A program made the position numbers and the translations under genes. DNA of 64,000 nucleotides. Origin: Diploptera punctata. Lineage: Eukaryota; Arthropoda; Insecta; Blattodea; Blaberidae. Location: NCBI GenBank assembly GCA_030220185.1, contig JASPKZ010007796.1, positions 1,456,501 through 1,520,500 of the forward strand, read 5' to 3'. Below, one piece after another: positions 52,560 to 62,470 of the stretch (position 1 is its first letter; each line of letters opens with the position of its first letter). Under the pieces are notes generated by a model, which saw only the letters and a list, made by a program, of their open reading frames with translations, made no database searches and was not told the DNA's origin.

Positions 52560-52866
52560 AATATATATATATGTACGACAAGATAAGAAAAATAAGTGCC
52601 TGGACGGGATTTGAACCCGGACCTCTGAGTTGATATCTCAGTGCGCTACCACTTACACTACCAGGCGAATCCAGAACAAACATTTATTTTTCTTATACAT
52701 ATTCTGTATTATTACCAGATGTAGCGGGAACTCGGTCTTCACTGCCACCTAGTAGCTACTATAACAAGTAAGCAAATTAAAGAGAATATTTTTACTTTAT
52801 AGCAGTGACTCTTTTTCCGTTATAATTAAACATTTTTGACATTGAGCATTGCAAGCTTAATATATA
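52560..52866 (-). repeat. tRNA-bearing repeat unit, single copy
   Basis: Same unit as the tandem pair at 54956-55545, more diverged: tRNA-like gene, CACTGCCACCTAGTAGCT, AAGCAAATTAAAGAGAATAT and ACATTGAGCATTGCAAGC. Confidence 0.8.
52597..52668 (-). tRNA. tRNA-like gene, anticodon ATC
   Basis: 72 nt. Six-pair acceptor (GCCTGG/CCAGGC), box A TAGTGTAAGTGG (perfect consensus), anticodon stem CTGAG/CTCAG with loop ATATCAA (T at position 33, anticodon ATC), T-arm GGGTTCAAATCCC. ATC would read GAT (Asp), but normal Asp tRNA uses GTC. The base pair at 1-72 is mismatched. Because near-identical copies with another anticodon occur in a tandem repeat, this is more likely tRNA-derived repeat than a working gene. 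Confidence 0.6.
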
Positions 52867-53056
52867 TTCAATATTAGATTTTGTGAGATATATACGTAAG
52901 ATGCCAGATGCCAGGATGAGCCAAAATACATTACCCATTACATGTAAGGGATAAGCAATAGAAGTAGTAATGAGTAATGACTTTTGACCCACCCTGCATA
53001 AAAATTTAAAATACTGTATTTTCTTAATATAAACCTATGCAAACTCAATTAAAGTA

Positions 53057-53879
53057 CGAGGGCGGATCGGAAAGTAACGCACAATAATTTTTTTCTGCCT
53101 TGGTATTGCAGCTAGAATGTTGAAATTTCACAGATATATAGTTTGAATTTTTCACTACAGATGGTATTTTTTTCTCAGGTGCACCTCTTGCGAGAGAAGC
53201 TTGAACTATGCAACAAAGATGGCGCGCATGCTACAGTCGTCCACCTGTGAGGAACAGAGAAGTGTTGTTCGATTTTTGTGGGCCAAAGGGCATAAACCCA
53301 GTGAAATTCACAGGGACATGCGTGGCGTGTATGGGGATGATTGTATGGACCGTAGCAATGTCTCCAGGTGGTGCACATTCTTCCAAGAAGGATCGCGTGA
53401 ACCTTAGTGATTCGCCACGTGATTCGCCTTAGTGATTCCTGGCCGGCAAACGCTTTGAGACAGATGTGGAAGTGAAATCACCAGTGCGCAGATGGCTACA
53501 CTCCAACCAAACGGACTTCTACGAACAGGGCATATTGAAACTGGTAACACGATGGGAAAAATGTGTTGAGAAAGTTGGTGACTATGTCGAAAAGTAGGTA
53601 AAAGATGTAAGTTCATTTGTGATTTTTTTTCCTTTTTTTTACTATTAAACTTTTAAAAAAAATTATTGTGCGTTACTTTCCGATCCGCCCTGTGGACGAC
53701 TGTAGCATGCGCGCCATCTTTGTTGCATAGTTCAAGCTTCTCTCGCAAGAGGTGCACCTGAGAAAAACATACCATCTGTAGTGAAAACTTCAAACTATAT
53801 CTCTGTGAAATTTCAACATTCTAGCTGCAATACCAAGGCAGAAAAAAATTATTGTCCGTTACTTTCCGATCCGCCCTCG
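53057..53879 (+). mobile_element. mariner relic with inverted duplicated 5' arm
   Basis: 823 bp between TA dinucleotides (53055-53056, 53880-53881). A mariner left end and transposase start run from 53057 and a mariner right end (CGTTACTTTCCGATCCGCCC) is reached at 53690. From 53692 to 53879 the first 188 bases of the element follow in inverted orientation. The result is 188-bp inverted repeats at the ends. Confidence 0.88.
53201..53407 (+). pseudogene. mariner transposase N-terminus
   Basis: 68 codons: EEQRSVVRFLWAKGHKPSEI and VYGDDCMDRSNVSRWCTFF, the first helix-turn-helix of mariner transposases, then stop. The catalytic domain is deleted; a short C-terminal relic precedes the right end. 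Confidence 0.88.
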
Positions 53880-53881
53880 TA

Positions 53882-54395
53882 TATGATTTTGTATCTTTTG
53901 AAATTGAGGTTAAAATGACAATACATGTTTTTGTATTGACTCTATACAATACCGTAGTTATACTCGTACATCATTGCAAAGTTCAAATGTGCCAAATTAT
54001 GCTCTCATATACTCATTTGTTATGTAATTTATTGTAATTTGGTCGCAGATTTCCTAGTTCCCTGTCAAGAACAATATTATAGAGAATTTTTCTTATCTGG
54101 AAGTTGATGGAAGAAAAGTGGCATGAAAAACACGCGCTGCCGTCTGGAATAAGGCTCTTGCATGGATAGATACTTTCCGCCTCTTCCTCATCCACCCATA
54201 GCATCAGCGCGCTCAATAAATTCCTAGCGCTTTATTCTTCTTCCTTCCAGAATGTATCGATTAATTAATAATCAACCCGCTGCCAAATTCATTAAATACA
54301 AGCAATTCCCTTCACTACATCTCGTATAGCAGGATTTTCAAAATGTGTATATCATATATTCACACATAGAAATACATTTATTTATGTAAAAAGAC
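53882..54395. other. No gene recognised
   Basis: AT-rich without recognised repeats. Confidence 0.45.
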
Positions 54396-54611
54396 AATTA
54401 ATGACAAATGAGGGAAATTTTAAAGAAATGGCTGAATTCAAATACATTTGAACAATAATTACAAATTGGAATGAGTTGTACGAAGAAATTAAACATAAGT
54501 TCAATTTTGGAAATGCATTCTATTGCGAATTACAGGGACTCTTGTCGTCCGAACTTCTCTCAATAAACGTTAAACTGAAAATATATAAAACTGTAATTTT
54601 CCCAGTTATAT
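54396..54611 (+). mobile_element. LINE-A fragment
   Basis: LMTNEGNFKEMAEFKYI-like region through 'ccagttatat', cut where SINE-2 begins at 54612. Confidence 0.75.
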
Positions 54612-54936
54612 AGATGTCCACCGCTGTGGTCTCGATGTAGCGTGCTGTCTTGTCACGCAGCGGGCCCGGGTTCGATCCCCGGTCGGGGCAGTTTTTCTGG
54701 GTGAGGTTTTTATCGGGATATTTCCTCACCTGTAAGACAAATGTCAGGAAAACTTTAAGGCCCAAACGGCATCATCATCCTTATCATCACCATCATCATC
54801 CTTCACCGGTGTGGAAAGCAACGGGAAGCTACCACACCTACAATTCCCTAGTAAAGCTGCAAGCATAGCATGAAAATGCTATGATTGCAGTGGAGGACCT
54901 GCCTCCGGGCAGAATTACTATGGATGGATGGATATA
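54612..54936 (+). mobile_element. SINE-2, full length
   Basis: GATGTCCACCGCTGTGGTCT head, GGGTTCGATCCCC box B, body with a shortened middle, and end GGGCAGAATTACTATGGATG plus GGATGGATA. Confidence 0.88.
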
Positions 54937-55018
54937 TATATATATATATATATATGTTATAATTAAATCTTTAACATTGAGCAATGCAAGCTTAATATGG
55001 TATGATAAGAAAAATAAA

Positions 55019-55090
55019 TGCCTGGACGGGATTCGAACCCGGATCTCTGAGTCTGTACCTCAGCGTGTTATCCATTACACTACCAGGCGA
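55019..55090 (-). tRNA. tRNA-like gene, anticodon ACA
   Basis: 72 nt, same body as 52597-52668. Stem CTGAG/CTCAG, loop GTACAGA, anticodon ACA (would read TGT, Cys; normal Cys tRNA is GCA). T-arm GGGTTCGAATCCC is a perfect box B. Probably non-canonical or inactive. Confidence 0.6.
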
Positions 55091-55316
55091 ATCCAATTCA
55101 AACACTTATTTTTCTTATATATGTATTATACTCTCCATTATTATTAGATGTCGCGAGAACACTGTCTTCACTGCCATCTAGTAGCTGACTATATCAAGTA
55201 AGCAAATTAAAGATAATATTTATTTTACTTTATAGCAGTGACGCTTTATCGATGTTATAATTAAATCTTTAACATTGAGCAATGCAAGCTTAATATGGTA
55301 TGATAAGAAAAATAAA

Positions 55317-55388
55317 TGCCTGGACGGGATTCGAACCCGGATCTCTGAGTCTGTACCTCAGCGTGATATCCATTACACTACCAGGCGA
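55317..55388 (-). tRNA. tRNA-like gene, anticodon ACA
   Basis: Second tandem copy. Differs from the first by a single base in the D-arm (GATATC instead of GATAAC). Confidence 0.6.
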
Positions 55389-55545
55389 ATCCAATTCAAA
55401 CACTTATTTTTCTTATATATGTATTATACTCTCCATTATTATTAGATGTCGCGAGAACACTGTCTTCACTGCCATCTAGTAGCTGACTATATCAAGTAAG
55501 CAAATTAAAGAGAATATTTATTTTACTTTATAGCAGTGACGCAGT

Positions 55546-55720
55546 GTTCTCGCGACATCTAGTAATAATGGAGAGTATAATACATATATAAGAAAAATAA
55601 ATGTTTGAATTGGATTCGCCTGGTAGTGTAATGGATATCACGCTGAGGTACAGACTCAGAGATCCGGGTTCGAGTCCCGTCCAGGCATTTATTTTTTTTA
55701 TCATACCATATATATATATT
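55546..55720 (+). repeat. Inverted partial copy of the tRNA-bearing unit
   Basis: Right after unit 2, the sequence CAGTGTTCTCGCGACATCTA onward is the reverse complement of the unit's left part, ending TTATCATACCATATA. This makes unit, unit, inverted half-unit. Confidence 0.9.
55616..55687 (+). tRNA. tRNA-like gene, anticodon ACA, opposite strand
   Basis: 72 nt, nearly identical to the two minus-strand copies; T-arm GGGTTCGAGTCCC. Confidence 0.6.
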
Positions 55721-55737
55721 ATATAATAGCCAGTTAT

Positions 55738-55860
55738 AATATTTTATTTATTCTGCCAGAGCTGAAACCGTAAGTCGTTCTCTTCCAATCAGTAAAATAC
55801 ACAAATATAGGTTAACAATACAGTTCTATACACCATATACAAATTATAATAAATAAAAAA
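55738..55860 (-). mobile_element. LINE-D 3'-UTR remnant
   Basis: TTTTATTTATTCTGCCAGAG in top view, then 'gttctcttcca', a decayed form of the LINE-D end signature. Confidence 0.5.
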
Positions 55861-56196
55861 TGCCGGCTCCGTGGCACAAGTGGCTAGACGCTCACCTCTC
55901 ACCGCTGGGGTCCCGACATCGAATCTCGGTCACTCCATGTGGGTTTCGTACTGGACGAAACGGAGCTTGGAGAGGTTTTTCTCGGGGTTTCTCCCGTTTT
56001 CCCCTGCCAAAAGTTAATTCCACCACTTTCTCCACGCTGATCTCATCCATTTTTTTCATTTTATTCATCTGCCCCTGTGATGGTGCATCAGCCGTGGTCG
56101 GCCAGCACCGTTGCCATTCAGAGACCTCTATATATAGGGGTTCATCTCATCTCATCCTTCGACCCGACACTGAGTTGGACATGAGTTGAGGATATT
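55861..56196 (+). mobile_element. SINE-4, full length
   Basis: GCCGGCTCCGTGGCACAAGT head, tRNA-like to about 55935. The body has CCCCTGCCAAAAGTTAATTC and 'agagacctctatatatagg', ending GAGTTGAGGATATTTTG. Confidence 0.85.
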
Positions 56197-56324
56197 TTGT
56201 AATAAATAAAAAACTTTAAAATTTACGATGAGCGTACAAAATGTTTATATGCTAATCATTAGAATTATGTAATAAATTAAAGAGGTTACATGATATAAAT
56301 GTAAATTCTTGTGTGCGTGTTTCA
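56197..56324. other. No gene recognised
   Basis: Short AT-rich spacer. Confidence 0.5.
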
Positions 56325-56425
56325 AGGTTGAGTCGGGGTCATACCCGGACGTTGTCGATGGATTTTTAGGATGGAAAAATCCGAGGGACAAGTTCTCCAG
56401 GAGGGACTTTAAGATTTACATTAAG
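56325..56425 (+). mobile_element. SINE-5 fragment
   Basis: Shares 'ttttaggatggaaaaatc', 'gggacaagttctcc' and GGAGGGACTTTAAG with 56886-57083. Confidence 0.65.
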
Positions 56426-56885
56426 ATTACGGACCTAGTATTCTCAATAAAAATGAAAGAATATTATACTTTACTAATTACATCTAAAATGGCACAACAA
56501 CCCAACATTGGGACTTGGCCTCTGCTTTTGTTAGGAGATACTACACCGAATTAATTTAGTTACGCCTACTTCCCTAAAGGTGTAATGAATGAGTCTATCT
56601 TCTTCTTATAAAATTAACTACTTACGCGTAGGCCTGTATTATTCTAAACGAAGAAATACTTTTTTTGTACACTGGTCAAAAAAATTAGGGACTATTGTAA
56701 AATAACCTAAGACTGCTGGAAAATCCCATACATTTTTTACGTGTTATGTTGGAATCTGAATTTCTTGCTCTCTTCTCACTACGTTAGGGGGGGTCACTCA
56801 TTCTTTAGAAAATCTCTGATTGTTGACGAATTTCCTGACGAACGTTCTTTTCTTGTCATGGATATTATATTTACGATTTTATTGG
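56426..56885. other. No gene recognised
   Basis: AT-rich; nothing recognised. Confidence 0.45.
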
Positions 56886-57083
56886 CCGCAGTGGGCTAGT
56901 GCTTATGTTTCTTGCCTCTAGTTCCGAGGCACGCGGGTTCAAACCAGGTCATGGTCGTTGGATGTTTTTAGGATGGAAAAATCTAAGGGACAAGTCCTCC
57001 GGGAGGGACTTTCAGCCGTATGTCCCAAGTTTAAAGATTTTCAAGTTCGTAAAAGAACGATAAACGTTAATAAAAATACTTCT
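56886..57083 (+). mobile_element. SINE-5, tRNA-like head present
   Basis: GCAGTGGGCTAGTGCTTATG (box A-like), CGGGTTCAAACCAGG (box B-like), body with GATGGAAAAATCTAAGGGAC and a terminal 'aacgataaacgttaataaa'. Confidence 0.65.
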
Positions 57084-57290
57084 GTGCAATATTTATCGAT
57101 TGTTTTACCTTGGTTTTCTAGATGAAACTATGAGGTATAATGCATACCCCGGGACACACAATGACATCTATCCGATAACAAGTGTAAGTAAATTAGTACG
57201 GATTAATTTGTTCCCTGTAGGGGGAAGAATGCCTAAGACTCGTTGAGAGACACAAGGACTTGCTATTACTTACGATATTAATCTCTAGTT
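57084..57290. other. No gene recognised
   Basis: Short spacer. Confidence 0.5.
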
Positions 57291-58125
57291 GACTATTGAA
57301 CTCATGTCCCAAATGGGAGTCAATGACCAATCACATTTCAGTGATTTTTTATTTACAACCAATCACAGTGGTGTTTCGCCTAGAATTTACAAACTAAAGT
57401 TTATCATAAGTAATGCCACTCTTGATTTCCAAATTATCGATAAATTCACTCCTCACTTCGTGAGTCGTGAATTTATCGATAATTTGGAAATCAAGAGTGG
57501 CATTTGTTAGGACTATTTAACGAATAAAATTAAGCTGTTTACTCACAAATCATTATTTAACTATAGTCATTTTAAAATATTTATATATTTAATGTAAACG
57601 GCGATGTTTGAAAACAAATGAGAAACGATTGGTACGCTTAATTTGCTTCTTTTGTTCATCACTACAACCAGATCATATTATTTATTGCCAAAGGAACGCA
57701 ATATTCTAAGAATGTACTCTAGTGCAGAAAAAATGAAACACATCAAACTGTATGTTAATTCATTTCTGGTCCTATGATGTAAATATGAGTTATATTTTTC
57801 TGGAATATTATTACCTGGGAAAAAATACATTTAAGAAAGTGCAAACAGTGGTTTCTTTTTTTGGTGGTATAATCAATTGCTACAAATGTTTTTATATTAA
57901 CTCCAGCATGCGCTATGTGTTGACATTCATGCACTATATATACAATCTGGTAGCCGTATTTCTCACAGGCTCAGTCACTGCAAAATAATGGTCAGACCTG
58001 TTCAGAATATAAAAAGGGAGGAGCTTTCTTTAATATGGTAATTATAACACTGATAAATATTTCGTGAAACACGACTCTGATTGGAAACGTGATTGGCCAT
58101 TGAGTCCCATTTGGGGCATGAGTTA
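57291..58125 (+). mobile_element. MITE-P copy 3, most complete
   Basis: Left terminal inverted repeat 57291-57405 (GACTATTGAACTCATGTCCC, AATGACCAATCACATTTCAG, GTGTTTCGCCTAGAATTTAC), then a perfect hairpin 57412-57504, the common body, and the right inverted repeat (58060-58125, GGCCATTGAGTCCCATTTGG). The right end stops at GAGTTAA where LINE-A sequence begins. Non-coding. Confidence 0.8.
57412..57504. repeat. Perfect 38-bp-arm hairpin in MITE-P copy 3
   Basis: Arms 57412-57449 and 57467-57504 are exact complements. The 17-base loop contains a further CTCAC/GTGAG stem. Confidence 0.95.
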
Positions 58126-58290
58126 AGTCTCGTAGACAGCGATGGGCAGGACATGTTGCGCATATGGGGAATCGAAGACGTGGATGGAAGCTTCTCGTAG
58201 GAAAGTCAGAAGGAAAACGCCCATTTGGTAGACCAAGAATCAGTTGGGTGAATAACATTACCTATGATTTGAGGGAATTAGATTATACAG
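58126..58290 (+). mobile_element. LINE-A internal fragment
   Basis: Reads RRQRWAGHVAHMGNRRRGWK-like and FGRPRISWVNNITYDLREL-like; lacks both element ends. Joined to MITE-P copy 3 at a shared AGTTAA. Confidence 0.75.
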
Positions 58291-58721
58291 CGGAACGGGC
58301 CAACAGGCCCATACCTTGAAGATAATGAAAATCAAGAGAAAGGTATTCTAAAGTTGAACAAAAAATTCTACCTTGACCGGGAACGAACTTGTAAACTTGT
58401 AGAGCACCAAGATCAACACAAGTTAAAAGTAACCGACCGGGAATGGATGGTGGGTGTGAGTTGTTGAAATGATGCCGGCGTATCACATTGTGGATATTGG
58501 TTTGTTCTGGTGCCGCGGGCTACATATCTTCCAGGCGACTTGAGCAGAATATTACAAGACCATTGTTCAAATAAAAACTTCCAAGTGGCAAGCAACTTGA
58601 AATGCAATGCAACACCACTTCCAGCGCACAGTTTCCTCCAACTTCTAAATTAGTTCCTCAACACATGTATAAAACAACTGTTTGCAAATAGTACGCAATT
58701 TATTTACTACGTAATAATACT
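58291..58721. other. No gene recognised
   Basis: Moderately GC-rich, with a 'ccgggaacgaacttg' segment, but no frame or repeat partner was found. Confidence 0.4.
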
Positions 58722-59490
58722 TACTTACTCACTGGCACTATCGAACCCGTAGGTTCTTGACCGAGCAGACATAAGCTCTCCATACATCCCTATCCTGAGC
58801 TAATGATCTCCAATCATTCCCTGTATAATCAGCTTCCCTCAAATCATAGTTAATTCTCCCACCTCATTCTTGGTCTACCAACTGCGCGTTTTTCCTCTGG
58901 CTTTCCTACAAGAAGCTTCCATACAAGTCTTTCATTCCGCATACGTGCAACATGTCCTGCCCATCGCAGTCTACGAGACTTAACTGTTCTTATTATATCT
59001 GACTTCCTATAAAGACCATGTAGTTCATTGTTTATTAGTCTTCTCCATTCACCTGTCTGTTCATCTCTCTTTGGTCCAAAGATTTTCCTAAGTACTTTAT
59101 TCTCAAATACTCGTAATCTCTTTTCCTCCCTTAAAGTAAGAGTCCATGTTTCGCAGCCATATAATATAACTGGTAGAATAATAGTTTATATATTTTCAGT
59201 TTAACGTTTTTTGAAAGGAGGTGGGACATCAAGAGTCTCTGCAATGCATAATAGCACGCATTTCTAGAATTGAGCCTATGTTTAATTTCTTTGTTCCTAG
59301 GTATTTGAATTCAGCCACTTCCTCAAAATTTCCCTCATTTGTCATTAGCTGTCCATTTCCATTAAATAATGAATTTCTACGTGTGACCATATATTTAGTT
59401 TTATTGATATTTACTACCAGTCCTAATTTCTTAGTGTTACTCAATAGTGTGTGCGTGTTGTCCTTTAGTATCACCTCGCTATCGGCCAGT
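58722..59490 (-). mobile_element. LINE-A 3' part
   Basis: Top-strand view begins CTTACTTACTCACTGGCACT. The minus-strand coding relic includes VTRRNSLFNGNGQLMTNEGN, FEEVAEFKYLGT and upstream THTLLSNTKKLGLVVNINKT, extending further 5' than most copies here. Confidence 0.85.
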
Positions 59491-59897
59491 TTATTTTAAT
59501 TAATGAATTATCTATTCAACTAGCTCAGAAAATAGGGAAATTTATTCATCTCGCTGTGTTGGCTATGCTATTAGGGAATAGCGGTTCATCTGTGATTCAT
59601 GTGTACATGAGAAATATTTTTTTACCATGGAACCTCTCACAAATTGAACATGTATTAATATTTACTGCTCTTGCGGCTACATTATTTTTTCATTAGTATG
59701 TTCATATGATTAAATTCTGGTACCGTTGCAAAGATGTTAATAATAATTCAAAAAGAAAATTAAAAATGCGAATTTATTTATGAGGTGAACAAAATTATAA
59801 TACACGGAACAATTTTCAAATGAATATAGTGTACTCCCATCTGTATAAATTAACTCCGCCAGCCTAATAAATAAATTAAATAATCACGATCATTCAT
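59491..59897. other. No gene recognised
   Basis: AT-rich spacer. Confidence 0.45.
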
Positions 59898-60330
59898 GCA
59901 CGTATTAGGCCGTGCGGCCTGTTACGGTCTCAAAGAGGAGTTTTCCATCCAGCGCTTTTTTGGACGTCCCAGCGATAATTATCCTTGGGGGCTGTAACGA
60001 AGCATAACTTCTGAAATTCTATGAGATGACATTCTATGAAGATGGGCTTTCCAGTTGTTCTGGTAGTTTTGTATCTGGGAGAAGAATGGGTTCTACATCC
60101 AACTATTCTAGAATTTCCTCATTTCTTTTAAGGTCCCACTTTGCATAGCCTGCTGTACGGCGCATAAATCGCATATCATTTGCTGTTATTCGGCTTTCAT
60201 CTCTTTTTCGTATTGTCCATGCTTCACTACCATATCTTAATACTGGTCTTGCTAGAACCTTATATAGCCGTAATCTTGTATTATTCTGTACTAAAGATGG
60301 TTTCATTATACTGTTAATTATCCCCGTTGT
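59898..60330 (-). mobile_element. LINE-L fragment
   Basis: Minus strand encodes MKPSLVQNNTRLRLYKVLAR, PVLRYGSEAWTIRKRDESRI and FMRRTAGYAKWDLKRNEEIL, then a frame-broken 3' part. Adjacent to MITE-P copy 4. Confidence 0.75.
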
Positions 60331-60353
60331 TTTTTGTGAAATTTATTTTCTTT

Positions 60354-61069
60354 GATTATTTAACTCATGCCCCAAATGGAAGTCAATGACCAATCACGTT
60401 ACAATGATTTTTTTTATTTACAATCAATCACAGTCGTGTTTCGCATAGAATTTACCAACTAAAGTTTGTCATAATAAAGAAAGCACCTCCTTTTTAACAT
60501 TCTGAATAGGTCATAGCATTATTTTGCAGTGACTGACTCACTAAGAAATATGGCTACCAGATTGTATATATAGTGCATGAATGTCAACACATACCGCATG
60601 CGGGAGTTAATATAAAAACATTTGTAGCAATTGACTATACCACCAAAAAAAGAAACCACTGTTTGCACTTTCTTAAATGTATTTTTTTCCAGAAAAATAT
60701 AATTGTCATATTTACATCTTAGGACATCAGAAATGAATTAATATACAGTTTGATGTGTTTAATTTTTCTCCACTAGAGTGCATTCTTAGAATATTGCGTT
60801 CCTTTGGCAATAAATAATATGATCTGGTTGCAGTGACGAACAAAAGAAGCAAATGATGCGTACCGATCGTTTCTCATTTGTTTTCAAACATCGCCGTTTA
60901 CATTAAATATATAAATATTTTAAAATAACTATAGTTAAATAATGATTTGTGAGTAAACAGCTTAATTTTATTCCTTAAATAGTCCTAACAAATGCCACTC
61001 TTGATTTCCAAATTCTCTAGATAAATTTGAAATCACTCGTGGCATTACTTATGATAAAGATTGCAAGGG
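60354..61069 (-). mobile_element. MITE-P copy 4
   Basis: Inverted relative to the other copies: GATTATTTAACTCATGCCCC at the left, and the inner end GGCATTACTTATGATAAA at 61069. The outer end beyond that motif is missing, as in copies 1 and 2. Confidence 0.75.
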
Positions 61070-61199
61070 ATAGTGACGTACATTTCATCACCTCTCCTAT
61101 CCAAATCCCATCCTCAACCTGCTCGTGGTGCAACCTGCTGTTACAAATGAGGCTCTGAGGACCGAGTACTGGCGGTATAACCACATCATCTTGATGCAT
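61070..61199. other. No gene recognised
   Basis: Spacer with short non-repeat sequence. Confidence 0.5.
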
Positions 61200-61999
61200 T
61201 CGACGACATGATAAGATCATGGAAGAAGCAAATGATGACTGGGGGAATTACCTAAGGAAATATAGTAATAAAAAAAGTATCCTTTGCAGATGACCAGATT
61301 TTAATAGCAAAAACAGAAGACGAACTACAAAGAATGCTATATAAACTAAATGAAATATCAAAAAAAATACAACATGGATATATCGTCACAAAAATCGAAA
61401 TCAATGGCCTTCAAGGGCGCTCATCCAGTTCGGACAAAGATAAGATTAGAAAATAAACCAATAGAACAAGTGGTAAGATATAACTTGCTAGGTTGCGAAA
61501 TATCATACACAGCGAAAACATATATAAATAACAAACTAAATAAGTTTAATTATATAACAGGAACACTAAAAAGAACTTTGAAAAATAAAACCAGGAAAGA
61601 CTCTATAATGAAATTATACAAGACAATGGCAGTGCCTATTATTACTTATGGATCCGAAACATGGACAGTGACAACACAACAATCAGCCAGAATACAAGCT
61701 GCTGAAATGAGATTCCTCAGACCAATAGCAGGATATCAAAGAACAGACAAAAAACATAACACAGAAATAAGACAACAACTAAAATTAGAGGAATTGAACA
61801 CAACAATTGAAAAATACAGAATAAACTGGAAAGAACACTTGGCAAGGATGACTGAGAATGGGATACCAAAAGCAGCATACAGCTATTCACCGCGAGAAAG
61901 AAGAAGTTTGGGAAGACCAAAGAAAAGATGGAAAGAGCAGCAATTTGGAGCCGGAACAGGCTAGTAAATAAACCTAAACCGTGATGAAGAAGAAGACCT
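61200..61999 (+). mobile_element. LINE-C, 5'-truncated
   Basis: 61206 onward: DMIRSWKKQMMTGGIT, FADDQILIAKTEDELQRMLY (frame-broken), then an open frame 61350-61964 with SKSMAFKGAHPVRTKIRLEN, MKLYKTMAVPIITYGSETWT, EMRFLRPIAGYQRTDKKHNT, WKEHLARMTENGIPKAAYSY and RRSLGRPKKRWKEQQFGAGTG, stop and a GATGAAGAAGAAGA tail. Confidence 0.85.
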
Positions 62000-62118
62000 T
62001 AATGTAGAGGAAGTGCTACATTACTGGAAACCCCACAATAATATCCCTCTGGGGCAGCAACCCTTTGGGCGAAAAAAAAATGCATTTGCTTTCAAGTCTC
62101 AAACCAAGTCTCCGATGA

Positions 62119-62165
<47 letters not shown>

Positions 62166-62384
62166 GTAGCACTTCAGCCCACTTTGGGTCCTGGTCACTG
62201 CTAAAACTTACTTTCAATCAATCTCCACCAAAGGTTTTTCTCCTCCATCTCTTTTTCCAAGCTTCCCAGAATCTTGCTGTACTCTATCTAACCATTGCAA
62301 TTCCGATGTACCCAATCCTCTGCTTCCTTCAACTCCAAGCGGTGGCGTACACAGAATTTTGTCAAGGTGGAGGTTTTAATTAAA
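62000..62384 (-). mobile_element. Decayed LINE 3' end with (AAT)n tail, tentative
   Basis: Minus strand 62165-62345 has a weak reading SRGLGTSELQWLDRVQQDSG and ends in an (ATT)n run (62119-62164 in top view). No second copy here; family unknown. Confidence 0.35.
62119..62164. repeat. (AAT)n microsatellite
   Basis: Perfect AAT run. Confidence 0.95.
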
Positions 62385-62470
62385 ATATTAAAAAATTATA
62401 TAACAGGAACATTAAAAAGAACTTTGAAAAATAAAGCCAGGAAAGACTCTATAATGAAATTATACAAGCT
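62385..62470 (+). mobile_element. LINE-C internal fragment
   Basis: AATTATATAACAGGAACATT to ATAATGAAATTATACAAG, matching 61548-61624. Confidence 0.8.

Larger units (their letters stand above)
54956..55545 (-). repeat. Two tandem 298-bp units, each with a tRNA-like gene
   Basis: Unit 1 starts at 54956 and unit 2 at 55254 (GTTATAATTAAATCTTTAAC). The units are almost identical, each with a minus-strand tRNA-like gene, TTATTATTAGATGTCGCGAG, CTGCCATCTAGTAGCTGAC and AGCAGTGACGC. Confidence 0.92.

Noticed and set aside
52597..55687. A genuine host tRNA gene cluster
   Set aside because: Non-standard anticodons (ATC, ACA), a mismatched first acceptor pair and embedding in a duplicated repeat unit make tRNA-derived repeats more likely, though I cannot exclude expression.
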